In this document: positions 7,140-16,303 of the stretch, piece after piece
Layout: each line of letters opens with the position of its first letter
How positions within the stretch are numbered: position 1 is the stretch's first letter
Source of the DNA: Actinobacteria bacterium OV320
GTDB taxonomy: Bacteria > Actinomycetota > Actinomycetes > Streptomycetales > Streptomycetaceae
Direction: 5' to 3'
NCBI GenBank assembly: GCA_001298545.1
Contig: LJCX01000005.1
Coordinates: 248,001 to 312,000 of the forward strand
Length of the DNA stretch: 64,000 nucleotides
Notes under the pieces: generated by a model
Told to the model about the DNA's origin: nothing
Seen by the model: the letters and a program-made list of their open reading frames with translations, nothing else
The model's database searches: none
Made by a program: the position numbers and the translations under genes

Positions 7140-9572
7140 TCACACGTTAATCGTCGCGGTGATCCTGCGGTCGGCGATCGAGCGGCCCACCTGGATTTCG
7201 TACGAACCTTTCACAAAGGACCACCGGTGGTCCGCCTCGTCCCACACCTCGAAGGCCCGGTTCGGGATCTCCACGGTGACCTCGGTGCTCTCCCCCGGGC
7301 CCGCCTCGACGCCGACGAAGCCGGCCAGCCAGCGGGCCGGGCGTTCGGGCGCCGGGGCCGTCCCGGTGGGGGCGAGGTAGACCTGCACGACCTCGCGCCC
7401 CGGCCGCGCGCCGCTGTTGCGGATCCGCACGGTGACCGTGGAGCCCGTGATGTCGACCGACTCGTACGTCCAGTCGGTGTAGCCGAGGCCGTGGCCGAAG
7501 GGGTGGACCGGGGTGCGGTGCGCCTTCTCCCAGGCGCGGTAGCCGATGAAGACGCCCTCGTCGTAGACGAGTTCGCCGTCGGTGGGGGTGACCTCGGTGA
7601 CGGGGGCGTCGTCGAGGGAGCCCCAGGTGGTGGGCAGCCGGCCGCCGGGTTCGTGGGCGCCCGTCAGGACGTCCGCCAGGGCCGCTCCGCCCTCCTGGCC
7701 GGGGAACCAGGTGAGCAGGACGGCCGCGACGTCCTCGCGCCACGGCAGCTCCACCGGGGAGCCCGCGTTGACGACCACGACGGTGTTCGGGTTGGCGGCG
7801 GCGACGGCACGGACCAGGTCGTCCTGCCGGCCGGGGAGGCGGAGGTCCTTGCGGTCGAAGCCCTCGGACTCGACGCGTTCGGTGGTGGCGACCACGACGA
7901 CGGCGGTGTCGGCGGCCCGCGCCGCCAGGGCCGCCTCGGCGATCAGCTCGTCGGGGTCGCGCTGCGGCTCCTGGTGGGCCAGGGCGAAGGCGATGGCCTT
8001 GAAGGGGACGCCCTCGGGCAGCGCGAAGACGTGGGTGAGGGACACCTCGACCGGTTCACCGGCGGTCAGCCGGGCCTCGGCGCGGGGCACCGGGGCGCCG
8101 AAGAACGCCTCGAAGGGGTCGCTGTCGTCGGCGGGACGCTGGACGTCGTCGTAGTACGTCGTCCCGGCGACGGTGAGGGTGAAGCCGCCCGTGCCCTTGA
8201 TGCCGAAGGTGTGCGGGCCGCTCTCGCGCGGGGTGAAGGTGCCGGTCAGTTCGACCGTGTGGACGCGGTCGTGGGTGACGCCCTCGGGGAGGTCCGTGCC
8301 CATCCACTGGATCTGGCCGCTCGGCGCGGACCGGGTGCCGATGACGGTTCCGGCGGCGTCGCGGCAGATCGCCCGCAGCGCGAAGCCCTTGTCGGCGACG
8401 GCGAGTTCGGTGGTGGGGTCGGCGCCGACCGCGTAGCTGAGGGTGCCCTCGGGGAGCGCGGCGGTGAGGCCGTCGAGCGGGGAGACCGTGCGGGCCGGGA
8501 AGACGGTCGCGGAGCCGCCGCCGAGCACCCGGGCGTCGCGGGCGGCCGCGCCGACGAGGGCGACGGTGCCGGGCCTGAGCGGCAGCGCGTCGTCCTCGTT
8601 GCGGACCAGGACGAAGGAACGGCGGGCCAGTTCGCGGGCCAGGGCCTCGCCGTCGACGGGGGCGGGCAGCCGGGTGACGGCCGGTTCGGCGTCCGCGAGG
8701 GCGCCGACGCGGGCGGCCAGCCGCAGGACGCGGCGGACGGCCTCGTCGACCTCGCACTCGTCGAGCCGGCCGTCGCGGACCGCCTCCGCGAGGGCCTCGC
8801 CGTAGACGGTCCGCGGTCCGGGCATGGCGACGTCGAGGCCGCCCTTCAGCGCGCCCACGGTGTCGCGGGCGGCCATCCAGTCGGACACGTTGAAGCCGTC
8901 GAAGCCCCAGGTGTCGCGCAGCACCTCGTTCACGAGGTGGTGGTGCTCGGTCATGGTCGTGCCGTTGACCGTGTTGTAGGCGGTCATGATGCCCCAGGGG
9001 CAGGCTTTCTCGACGATGGCCTCGAAGGGGGCCAGGTACAGCTCGCGCAGGGCGCGTTCGCCGACCCGGTTGTCCACGGTGAAGCGGTCGGTCTCGGCGT
9101 CGTTGGCGACGAAGTGCTTGACGGTGGTGCCGACACCGCCGGACTGGACGCCGTTCACATAGCCCGCGCCGATCACCCCCGTCAGGTGGGGGTCCTCGCT
9201 GTAGGCCTCGAAGTGACGGCCGCCGAGCGGGGAGCGGTGCAGGTTGACCGTGGGGGCGAGCAGGACGTGGACGCCCTTGCGGCGGGCCTCCTGGGCCAGG
9301 AGGACGCCGGCGCGGTGGGCGAGTTCCGGGTCCCAGGTGGCCGCGAGGGCGGTGGGTGAGGGCAGCGCGACGGACGGGTCGTCGGCGGTCCAGCGCACAC
9401 CCCGGACGCCCACGGGGCCGTCGGACATGACGAGGGACCGCAGTCCGATCTCCGGCAGCTCGGGCAGCGACCACCTGTCCTGGCCGGCCAGCAGCCGGGT
9501 CTTGGCGTCCAGATCGAGTCTGCCGAGGGCCTTCTCGACGGCCGCTTCCGTTCCCGCCTCGGTTCCCGCCAT
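7140..9572 (-). CDS. Family 3 glycoside hydrolase (beta-glucosidase type) with PA14 insert
   Basis: An 810-residue GH3 enzyme expected to remove terminal beta-linked sugars from oligosaccharides; no signal peptide, so probably intracellular. The N-terminal GH3 barrel has the nucleophile Asp231 in FNVSDWMA. The C-terminal GH3 sandwich is interrupted at roughly residues 370-500 by a PA14-like segment (FTPRESGPHTFGIKGTGGF), and a fibronectin III-like domain closes the protein. The ATG at 9572 has GGAGG seven bases upstream. Beta-glucosidase is the likeliest activity; beta-xylosidase or arabinosidase cannot be excluded. Confidence 0.93.
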   Translation of the reverse strand: MAGTEAGTEAAVEKALGRLDLDAKTRLLAGQDRWSLPELPEIGLRSLVMSDGPVGVRGVRWTADDPSVALPSPTALAATWDPELAHRAGVLLAQEARRKGVHVLLAPTVNLHRSPLGGRHFEAYSEDPHLTGVIGAGYVNGVQSGGVGTTVKHFVANDAETDRFTVDNRVGERALRELYLAPFEAIVEKACPWGIMTAYNTVNGTTMTEHHHLVNEVLRDTWGFDGFNVSDWMAARDTVGALKGGLDVAMPGPRTVYGEALAEAVRDGRLDECEVDEAVRRVLRLAARVGALADAEPAVTRLPAPVDGEALARELARRSFVLVRNEDDALPLRPGTVALVGAAARDARVLGGGSATVFPARTVSPLDGLTAALPEGTLSYAVGADPTTELAVADKGFALRAICRDAAGTVIGTRSAPSGQIQWMGTDLPEGVTHDRVHTVELTGTFTPRESGPHTFGIKGTGGFTLTVAGTTYYDDVQRPADDSDPFEAFFGAPVPRAEARLTAGEPVEVSLTHVFALPEGVPFKAIAFALAHQEPQRDPDELIAEAALAARAADTAVVVVATTERVESEGFDRKDLRLPGRQDDLVRAVAAANPNTVVVVNAGSPVELPWREDVAAVLLTWFPGQEGGAALADVLTGAHEPGGRLPTTWGSLDDAPVTEVTPTDGELVYDEGVFIGYRAWEKAHRTPVHPFGHGLGYTDWTYESVDITGSTVTVRIRNSGARPGREVVQVYLAPTGTAPAPERPARWLAGFVGVEAGPGESTEVTVEIPNRAFEVWDEADHRWSFVKGSYEIQVGRSIADRRITATINV

Positions 9573-9913
9573 GGCGGTGCCTCCTCGTTGCAGTTCACGG
9601 ACCCTTCCATCCTGCCCTCGGCGGCCTGCGAGCGAATCAAAGGCGCAACCACCAATCGAGCACCCCCGCGGCGAGCAACCACGTCCCCGTGGCTGCCGGG
9701 CGAGGACGACCCCGACCGGTCGGTCTGGGGGCGGGTACCGCCACCACCTCCACCCCCACCTCGATCCGCGCCTCGGGGCGGACGTTCGCCACCGCACTGC
9801 GGGAGGCGGCGACCACGATCCCAGGCGCCATGGCGTAGACCACTTCCGTCACGGGATACTTCCGCCGTCCCACCCCACGCTCTCCCCCACAGCGACGGAA
9901 GGACCCCAACCCC
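9573..9913. other. Intergenic region between divergent genes, no gene supported
   Basis: These 341 bases separate the GH3 gene from the C15-like peptidase gene and must hold both promoters. I see no clear operator palindrome. A short minus-strand frame near 9637-9831 lacks a ribosome site and recognisable sequence. Confidence 0.6.
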
Positions 9914-11176
9914 GTGCATCCCGCATACTCCGCGCATTCCCTGCGCGTGCGCGTCGGCGTTCTGGCTCTGGCCCTGTCGGCCGGGCTCGCCTTTCCCACC
10001 ACCGCCACCGCCACCGCCACCGAGGTGGTGCCCACCCTCACGGTCGAGGAACAGCGTCTGACGCAGGCCGTTCCCCAGGAGATCCTCGCCCGGTCCGGGT
10101 TCGACGCGGTGACTCCGCGTCTCGCCCGGCTGCTGGCGGCCTCGCACTCCTACGCCCGGGCCCGTCAGGTCGTCACCCGCGAGGGCGCGGCCCTGTGGCG
10201 GCGAGCGGTGGACCGGGTCCAGGGGCGCGGCCCCGCCGGCGGGGACCTCAGCCGGGACGACGACCGGCCGCTGTACTGGGCGCGGCTCGGCATGACGAGC
10301 CAAGTGCGCACCTGGCAGCCAGGCTTCACGCTCACCGACGGCCAACGGGCCGCCCTGCTCGACGTCTTGGAGCGTACCTCGCGCGGACAGACCGACCTGC
10401 GCCTTCCGCCCCGCGCCAAGGGACTCAAGCGCGTTCTGGTCACCGGCTTCGACCCGTTCACCCTGGACCGGGACATCCGGATCTCCAACCCCTCGGGGGC
10501 GACGGCGCTCGCCCTCGACGGCACGGTGATCCGGACCGCGGACGGGCCGGCGCGGGTCGAGACCGCCGTGTTCCCGGTGCGCTGGCAGGACTTCGCGGAG
10601 CAGACGGTGGAACGCGCCCTGCGGCCGTATCTGCCGCACGTCGATCTGTTCACCACCGTCAGCCAGGGCCGCGTCGGCCGCTTCGACGTGGAGCGCACCA
10701 ACGGGGCCTGGCGCGGCGGCTTCCCCGACAACGAGAACATCGGCCGTACCGAGACGGTCCCGGTCACCGACCCCGCCGCACAGCCGCAGTGGACGACCAC
10801 GACGCTGCCGTACGCGGCGATCGTGGCGGCGGACACGGGCCGGTTCCCGGTGTACGACAACACGAGCGTCACCGAGATACCGGTGGGCGGCACCGAGCCC
10901 GTCGTCCGGCCGGACGGGCCGACGGCGGGGTCGACCGCACGGGCCGGGGGCGGCGGGAACTACCTCTCCAACGAGATCGCCTACCGGGCCACCCTGCTCC
11001 GCGACCGGCTGGGGCTGCACGACAACCTGCCGGGCGGGCATGTGCACACGCCGGTCCTCCAGTTCGCGACGGGCAACACCCAGGACGTGACCGATCCGGA
11101 GTTCGTGCGGAACCGGCTGGACATCGTCGCCCAGGTGCGGGCGATCCTGGCCGTGGCCGTGGCGGCCGGGAGGTAG
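9914..11176 (+). CDS. Secreted peptidase C15-like (pyroglutamyl-peptidase fold) protein with Cys-to-Ser change
   Basis: A 420-residue protein with an N-terminal signal peptide, about 110 residues of unassigned sequence, then a pyroglutamyl-peptidase (C15) domain from about residue 172 (VLVTGFDPFTLD). In the family the triad is Glu-Cys-His. Here Glu260 (DVERTN) and His378 (GHVHTP) are present, but the Cys position in NYLSNEIAYR is Ser352. Family enzymes are usually small and cytoplasmic, so export and the long N-terminal extension are unusual. It may be a serine variant or a non-catalytic binder. The GTG start follows GGAAGGA. Confidence 0.82.
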   Translation: MHPAYSAHSLRVRVGVLALALSAGLAFPTTATATATEVVPTLTVEEQRLTQAVPQEILARSGFDAVTPRLARLLAASHSYARARQVVTREGAALWRRAVDRVQGRGPAGGDLSRDDDRPLYWARLGMTSQVRTWQPGFTLTDGQRAALLDVLERTSRGQTDLRLPPRAKGLKRVLVTGFDPFTLDRDIRISNPSGATALALDGTVIRTADGPARVETAVFPVRWQDFAEQTVERALRPYLPHVDLFTTVSQGRVGRFDVERTNGAWRGGFPDNENIGRTETVPVTDPAAQPQWTTTTLPYAAIVAADTGRFPVYDNTSVTEIPVGGTEPVVRPDGPTAGSTARAGGGGNYLSNEIAYRATLLRDRLGLHDNLPGGHVHTPVLQFATGNTQDVTDPEFVRNRLDIVAQVRAILAVAVAAGR

Positions 11177-11200
11177 GTGCGCGCGGCCTCGGTGCCCGGG

Positions 11201-11815
11201 TCAGTGCGAGGGCGCCAGCGCCAGGCTGACGCCCAGGCCCGCCAGGACCGAGCCGATGACCTTGTTGAGGACCTTCTGGCCGCGCAGCATCAACGTGCGC
11301 ATACGGTCGTGGGAGAAGAAGACGGCGACCACGCCGAACCACAGCAGATGCGCCAGCGACATGAACAGGCCATAGCCGACCTGCTCCCGGACCGGCGTCC
11401 CGGGGCTGACGACCTGGGAGAACGTGGAGACGACGAAGAGGGTCGTCTTCGGGTTGAGGACGTTGGTCAGGAACCCCGCGCGCAGGGCCGCGAGCGGGGT
11501 CAGTCCGGTGCTGCCGGTGAGATCGACCTCGACCTCGCCCTTGGTGCGGAAGGTACGGACGCCGATGTAGATCAGGTACGCCGCGCCGATCAGCTTGATC
11601 ACGGTGAAGAGGAACGTGGACGACGCGATCAGCAGGCCCACGCCGAGCATCGTGTACGTGACGTGAACGAGGACGCCCGCGGCGACTCCGGTCGCCGCGA
11701 GCAGTCCCGTACGGCGGCCGTAGAGGTAGCTGTTGCGGACGATCATCGCGAAGTCGGCGCCGGGGGCGATGACGGCCAGCACGGTGATGAGGGCGACGGC
11801 GAGCAGCTCGGTCAT
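11201..11815 (-). CDS. LysE/RhtB-family amino-acid exporter
   Basis: A 204-residue membrane protein with about six hydrophobic segments and the family pattern near the N-terminus (PGADFAMIVRNS) and in the middle (FLTNVLNPKTTLFVVS). Such proteins export amino acids or related compounds. It overlaps the upstream EI24 gene by four bases (ATGA), so the two are cotranslated. The substrate is unknown. Confidence 0.88.
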   Translation of the reverse strand: MTELLAVALITVLAVIAPGADFAMIVRNSYLYGRRTGLLAATGVAAGVLVHVTYTMLGVGLLIASSTFLFTVIKLIGAAYLIYIGVRTFRTKGEVEVDLTGSTGLTPLAALRAGFLTNVLNPKTTLFVVSTFSQVVSPGTPVREQVGYGLFMSLAHLLWFGVVAVFFSHDRMRTLMLRGQKVLNKVIGSVLAGLGVSLALAPSH

Positions 11816-12618
11816 GAGGTGGCGTTCTCCTCTTTCGGGGTGTCGGCGCCGTCGGCCCGGTCGCCCTCCTCGATCTCCTCGCCGAGCAGTTCACGGGCCA
11901 GCAGGGTGGCGCCCGCGACCGCGCCCGGCATCAGGAACACCGCGACGACCGGCACCAGGAAGGCCAGCCCCAGAGGGGTGCCGAAACCCCAGATCAGGGT
12001 CTTGCGGGAGCGGAGCAGGGCGAGCCGGGCCCGCAGGTCGACACCCCGGCGCTGGAGGGCGACGGCGACGAGTTCCTCGGTGAGGAAGAAGCCGGTGACG
12101 AAGAAGCCGATCACCGGGACCACGGTCTGCCCGACAACCGGGATGAACCCGAGGGCGAACAGCAGCACGGCCCACAACAGCGCGCGGCACAGGATGCGCA
12201 GGCTGTCGCGGGCGGAGATCCACAGCTCGCGCCAGAGCGGCAGCCCGGACTCGGGGGCCGTGCCGTCGGGCGAGACGTCCCGGTCGACCTTCTCGGAGAG
12301 GCTCTCGTAGAACGGCTGCCCGATGAGCAGGGTGACCGCGGTGAAGGTGAGGACGGCGAGCAACAGTCCGAGGGCGAACAGCACGACGACGAGGAAGCCG
12401 CGGAACAGTCCGCGCCAGGGGCTCGTCCAGTCGTCGGCGAACGGCGTCGACCACCCGACGAAGTCCTCGCCCCACACCGCGAGCGCCACCAGGGCCGCCG
12501 CGTAGAGGACAAGGGTGATCAGGCCGGGAACGAGACCGAACCCGTACTGCTTGCCGTGCCGGGCCACCCACCGCTGGCCCTTCAGGAGGTACGTGAACCC
12601 CGCCCCTAGATCGCGCAT
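11812..12618 (-). CDS. EI24 domain (CysZ-like) membrane protein
   Basis: A 268-residue integral membrane protein of the EI24/CysZ family, whose E. coli member CysZ takes up sulfate. Seen here are the typical start FTYLLKGQRWVARHGKQYGFGLVPG, several hydrophobic segments, and a cytoplasmic acidic tail (EEIEEGDRADGAD). It is the first gene of a two-gene unit with the LysE-type exporter. A transport role is plausible but not shown. Confidence 0.85.
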   Translation of the reverse strand: MRDLGAGFTYLLKGQRWVARHGKQYGFGLVPGLITLVLYAAALVALAVWGEDFVGWSTPFADDWTSPWRGLFRGFLVVVLFALGLLLAVLTFTAVTLLIGQPFYESLSEKVDRDVSPDGTAPESGLPLWRELWISARDSLRILCRALLWAVLLFALGFIPVVGQTVVPVIGFFVTGFFLTEELVAVALQRRGVDLRARLALLRSRKTLIWGFGTPLGLAFLVPVVAVFLMPGAVAGATLLARELLGEEIEEGDRADGADTPKEENATS

Positions 12619-12864
12619 GGCCGAACTCTATCGGTCGTGCACATTTCACGGCCCGGGACCGACCCGGGGCCCGCGTGCCGTGCGCGGCGCACCCTCGCGG
12701 CGGCGCCCTCGTAGGCCATCCGGGGCACCGCTGACACCAACACCTGCTTGATGCAGTTGAGTCGAACAGGTGCACCTCGCCGTACCGATCTCCGGAAGCA
12801 ACGATCTCGGCCAGGTGTTGATCACCATGGCACACGCAAGCAGTGGGCTGGTTGAGGAGAGCGA

Positions 12865-14040
12865 ATGACTCGATTGACTCGGACGACGCAGGAGATCCAC
12901 GGCAGCGTCGCCGACGGATTCGAAGCGGTACGGGAGACGTTCGCCGCGTTCGTGGCGGAGGAGCGGCCCGACTACGAAGGCCAGTTGTGCGCCCACGTGC
13001 ACGGACGGCGGGTCGTCGACCTGTGGGTGCCGGGCGACGGCGCCGGCCCCGACTCCCTCTACGGCGTCTACTCCTCCACCAAGGGCGCCGCCCATCTGGT
13101 GGTCGCGCTCCTCGTCCAGGAGGGCACCCTGGAGCTGGACCGGAAAGTCACCTACTACTGGCCGGAGTTCGCGGCCGAGGGCAAGGGCGCGCTGACCCTG
13201 CGCGAGCTGCTCGCGCACCGGGCCGGGGTGATCGGCACGGACAGCGGGTTCTCGCCGCAGGAACTGGCCGACGACCGGCAGATCGCCGAACGCCTCGCCG
13301 ACCAGCGGCCGTTCTGGCGACCGGGCACCGCCTTCGGCTACCACGGGCTGGTCATCGGGGCGCTCACCGGCGAGGTCGTACGGCGGGCCACGGGCCGCAC
13401 GCTCCAGGACGTGTACGAGGAGCGGGTGCGCGTCCCGTACGGGCTGGACTTCTTCCTGGGGCTGCCCGCGGCGCACGAGCCGCGGTTCCGCACCGCGCAG
13501 CCGATGGCGCCGACCGCCGAGCAGCGGGCGCTGCTGGACTCCCTGCCGGGCGGGCCGCACACCCTGGCCGCCGTCGCCTTCAACCGGCACGCCGCCGAGC
13601 CGACCGATCTGGAACTCCTGCCCAACGATCCCCTGATCCGGGCCAGGGGGCCGGCCTCGGTGGGCGGGGTGGCCTCGGCACGCGGACTGGCCGGGCTGTA
13701 CGCGGCGGCGATCAGCGAGGTCGGCGGGAAGGTGCCGCTGCTGAAGGAGGACACGGCGGCGGAGTTCGGGCAGCTGCACTCGGTGGGCTACGACGTGGTG
13801 GCGCGTTCGCACCGGTCGTACGGGCTCGGCTTCCAGGCGACCGCCGACACCTGGCACCCGTTCCTCGGCGCCGGGGCGTTCGGGCACAGCGGGGCGGGCG
13901 GCTGCCAGGCCTTCGCGGATCCGCGCAGCGGGCTCGCCTACGGCTACACACGGCGCCGGTTCGCCTTCCCGGGCGGGTCCGCGCCGGAGAACGACCGACT
14001 GGCGGCGGCGGTGCACCGGGCGGCCCTCACCGCCGGCTGA
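12865..14040 (+). CDS. Serine hydrolase of the beta-lactamase/EstB family
   Basis: A 391-residue penicillin-binding-fold enzyme, most like class C esterases (EstB) rather than true beta-lactamases. The nucleophile pair is Ser70 and Lys73 in YSSTKG, the tyrosine is Tyr159 in FGYHG, and the third motif is FGHSGAGG near the C-terminus. There is no signal peptide, so it should act in the cytoplasm. The ATG follows GAGGAGAG. The natural ester or peptide substrate is unknown. Confidence 0.88.
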   Translation: MTRLTRTTQEIHGSVADGFEAVRETFAAFVAEERPDYEGQLCAHVHGRRVVDLWVPGDGAGPDSLYGVYSSTKGAAHLVVALLVQEGTLELDRKVTYYWPEFAAEGKGALTLRELLAHRAGVIGTDSGFSPQELADDRQIAERLADQRPFWRPGTAFGYHGLVIGALTGEVVRRATGRTLQDVYEERVRVPYGLDFFLGLPAAHEPRFRTAQPMAPTAEQRALLDSLPGGPHTLAAVAFNRHAAEPTDLELLPNDPLIRARGPASVGGVASARGLAGLYAAAISEVGGKVPLLKEDTAAEFGQLHSVGYDVVARSHRSYGLGFQATADTWHPFLGAGAFGHSGAGGCQAFADPRSGLAYGYTRRRFAFPGGSAPENDRLAAAVHRAALTAG

Positions 14041-14154
14041 CGGCACGGCCGTCGCGCGGCCGGACGCCACGGCCGTCGCCCGGACCGGCATGAGGACCGA
14101 CATGAGGTCCGGCCGACACGGCCTGAGGGGCGTCGGCGCGAGAGCCGACGCGAG

Positions 14155-14191
14155 CGAAGGCCGCACCCCACGTCCAGGGGTGCGGCCTTCG
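14155..14191. terminator. Bidirectional terminator
   Basis: A perfect 15-bp stem, CGAAGGCCGCACCCC and its complement, with a 7-base loop, between the convergent EstB-like and oxidoreductase genes. Confidence 0.9.
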
Positions 14192-14235
14192 CCCTACGCG
14201 ACGACCGGTGTCAGGGCGGTGTCACGGACCGGGGA

Positions 14236-15255
14236 TCAGAGCTTGACGATCATCTTTCCGGTGTTGTCGCCGCGCAGCACCCCGAGGAACGCCTCCAGGT
14301 TGTTCTCGATGCCCTCGACGACCGTCTCGCGGTACTTCAGCTCGCCGGAGCGGACCCAGCCGCCGACCTCCCGGACGAACTCCGGCTGAAGGTCGTAGTG
14401 GTCGCCGACCAGGAGGCCCTCGATACGGCCGCGGGTCGCGATGAGGCGGGCGAGGTTCTTCGGGCCGGGGGCCGGCTCGGTGTTGTTGTAGACGGAGATC
14501 ATGCCGCAGATCACGATGCGGCCCTTCTCGTTGAGCGAGCCGATGGCCGCCTCGAGGTGGTCGCCGCCGACGTTGTCGAAGTAGACGTCGACACCGTCGG
14601 GAGCGGCCTCGCGCAGCTGCGCGGCGACGGGTCCGTTCTTGTAGTTGAAGGCGGCGTCGAAGCCGTACTCCTCGACGAGCAGCTTGACCTTCTCGTCGGA
14701 GCCGGCCGAGCCGATGACCCGGGAGGCGCCCTTCAGCCTGGCGATCTGGCCGACCTGGCTGCCGACGGCGCCGGCCGCGCCGGACACGAAGACGGAGTCG
14801 CCCTCCTTGAAGGAGCCGGTGCGCAGCAGGCCCGCGTAGGCGGTGAGACCGGTCATCCCGAGGACGCCGAGGTAGGTGGACAGGGGCGCGGCCTCGGGGT
14901 CGACCTTGACGGCCTGCTTGGCGTCGAAGGTGGCGTACTCGCGCCAGCCGCCGAAGTGCAGGACGTGATCGCCGACCGAGACGCCCTCGGCGGCGGAGGC
15001 GACGACCTCGCCGACCGCCCCGCCCTGCATGGCCTTGCCCAGCTCGAAGGGGGCCACGTACGACTTGGCCGCGCTCATCCGGCCGCGCATGTAGGGGTCG
15101 ACGGACACGTAGGCGTTGCGCACCAGCACCTCACCCGGGCCGGGCTGCCGGATCTCCGCCTCGGCCAGCTCGAAGTCCTCGGGCTTCGGCCAGCCGACGG
15201 GGCGGCTGAGCAGACGCCATTCGCGGCTGGTGGTGGGGAGGGCCGACTCGGTCAT
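14236..15255 (-). CDS. NADP-dependent medium-chain oxidoreductase
   Basis: A 339-residue zinc-independent medium-chain dehydrogenase/reductase of the prostaglandin/leukotriene reductase-like group, which typically reduces alkenal or alkenone double bonds with NADPH. Visible motifs are the N-terminal WRLLSRPVGWPKPEDF, the nucleotide-binding VSGAAGAVGSQVGQIARLKG and FDNVGGDHLEAAI. No zinc cysteines are present. It is divergent from a MarR gene, with an inverted repeat between them, so it is probably controlled by that regulator. A role in detoxifying reactive carbonyls or quinones is inferred. Confidence 0.92.
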   Translation of the reverse strand: MTESALPTTSREWRLLSRPVGWPKPEDFELAEAEIRQPGPGEVLVRNAYVSVDPYMRGRMSAAKSYVAPFELGKAMQGGAVGEVVASAAEGVSVGDHVLHFGGWREYATFDAKQAVKVDPEAAPLSTYLGVLGMTGLTAYAGLLRTGSFKEGDSVFVSGAAGAVGSQVGQIARLKGASRVIGSAGSDEKVKLLVEEYGFDAAFNYKNGPVAAQLREAAPDGVDVYFDNVGGDHLEAAIGSLNEKGRIVICGMISVYNNTEPAPGPKNLARLIATRGRIEGLLVGDHYDLQPEFVREVGGWVRSGELKYRETVVEGIENNLEAFLGVLRGDNTGKMIVKL

Positions 15256-15309
15256 GGGGGGCTGCCTTTCCTGTGCTCGCAAATGCTTCACTACCTGAAA
15301 CAACCATGC

Positions 15310-15326
15310 TCCTGAATATTTCAGGA
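15310..15326. promoter_or_regulatory. Candidate MarR operator
   Basis: A 17-bp near-perfect palindrome, TCCTGAATATTTCAGGA, lies between the divergent oxidoreductase and marR genes. A related half-site ACCTGAAAC lies about 20 bases to the left (15292-15300). A TACCCT hexamer at 15342-15347, seven bases before the marR ATG, would make the marR message nearly leaderless, with the palindrome over its -35 region. Confidence 0.7.
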
Positions 15327-15353
15327 TGTCAAGTAACCGGGTACCCTGGATCC

Positions 15354-15806
15354 ATGCCCACCCCACATCCGGCCCCTCTCCCCGATGCCCTGACCATGGA
15401 GGTCGTCGGCCTGATCGGCGAGGTCGTGGCCCGTTACTACGAGGACTACGAGGAAGCCGCCGCAGGTCACGCCCTCACCGGCGCACAGGCCCGGCTGCTG
15501 AGCCTGCTCTCGCTGGAGCCGCTGCCGATGCGGAAGCTGGCGCAGAAACTGAAGTGTGAGCCGTCCAACGTGACCGGCATCGTCGACCGTCTGGAGTCCC
15601 GCGGCCTGGTCGAGCGGCGCCCCGATCCGGCCGACCGCCGGGTGAAGCTGGCGGCGGCCACGGCTGAGGGCCGGAAGATCGCCAAGGGGCTGCGCGAGTC
15701 GCTGCGGTTCGCGCGGGAGCCACTGGCGGGGCTGGCGGAGGAGGAGCGGGTGGCACTGCGGGGGCTGCTGCGACGCATGCTGGACATCGAGCCCACCGAG
15801 GCCTGA
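15354..15806 (+). CDS. MarR-family transcriptional regulator
   Basis: A 150-residue winged-helix regulator. The DNA-binding region reads MRKLAQKLKCEPSNVTGIVDRLESRGLVERRPDPADRRVK in pieces typical of MarR: recognition helix followed by the Asp-Arg-Arg wing. The ATG at 15354 gives the usual family length; no good ribosome site is visible, which fits a leaderless start. It is divergent from an NADP-dependent oxidoreductase, its likely target. Confidence 0.92.
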   Translation: MPTPHPAPLPDALTMEVVGLIGEVVARYYEDYEEAAAGHALTGAQARLLSLLSLEPLPMRKLAQKLKCEPSNVTGIVDRLESRGLVERRPDPADRRVKLAAATAEGRKIAKGLRESLRFAREPLAGLAEEERVALRGLLRRMLDIEPTEA

Positions 15807-15871
15807 CCCCACGGGACCCGCCTGCCGCCTGACACCGCCGGACCCGACCGCGGTGACCGCGCGGGAGCCCC

Positions 15872-15991
15872 GCGGGCTTGACCGCGCCGGGCCGCGCGAG
15901 AGCCCGGCGAGCTTGACCGCGGCAGACCCCGTGGGACTTCGGCGGGCTTGACCGCGCCGGGCCGCGCGGGAGCCCGGCGGGCTTGACCGCG
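15872..15991. repeat. 50-bp direct repeat in a 300-bp gene-free stretch
   Basis: Two 50-bp copies (15872-15921 and 15942-15991) beginning GCGGGCTTGACCGCGCCGGG differ at only two bases, with a 70-bp period. Shorter related pieces (GACCGCG, CCGGACC) flank them through 16050. The whole stretch 15807-16114 between marR and the small membrane gene holds no supported gene. Confidence 0.75.
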
Positions 15992-16114
15992 CCGGACCTG
16001 ACCGCGCTGACCGCGCAGGACCTGACCTGCACCTGAACCCGCCGGACCCGACCCCGTACGCCTCCGCCCGGCACGAGTGCGACCCGCACCGGGCCGCTCG
16101 TGCGTGTCTGCGGT

Positions 16115-16303
16115 TCAGTCGTCCGAGCCGGAATTCCCGCCCGTGCGGTCCGTGCGGCTCGCTCCGCGGGCCAGTTCGCCCGCCGCGAGGGTCACGACGG
16201 CCACGACACGTGCCCAGCGCGGGCCGCCGCGCTCCGCCCACCAGACACAGGCGCAGCCGCCGAGGACGAGCGCCAACAGCCCCGTCAGGGCAAGCACGAT
16301 CAT
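16115..16303 (-). CDS. Small membrane protein of unknown function
   Basis: A 62-residue protein with two hydrophobic segments (about residues 1-26 and 31-47) and a polar Asp/Ser-rich tail. Its ATG overlaps the stop of the GntR gene by four bases (ATGA), which is the main support for its being real. It ends the UTRA-GntR operon. I do not recognise a family. Confidence 0.7.
   Translation of the reverse strand: MIVLALTGLLALVLGGCACVWWAERGGPRWARVVAVVTLAAGELARGASRTDRTGGNSGSDD

Noticed and set aside
6399..9359. 986-codon plus-strand frame across galM and the GH3 gene
   Set aside because: It runs antisense to a clearly identified glycoside hydrolase and has no family motif; long frames of this kind are common at this GC content.
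9637..9831. Possible small minus-strand gene upstream of the GH3 gene
   Set aside because: No ribosome site, no recognisable protein pattern, and it occupies the expected promoter region.
9998..10022. CCACCG hexamer run as a functional repeat
   Set aside because: It is inside the signal peptide of the C15-like gene and encodes an Ala-Thr run at the cleavage region.
12741..12772. CACCTG / CAGGTG inverted pair upstream of the EstB-like gene
   Set aside because: Only six bases per arm with a 20-base gap; too weak to call an operator.
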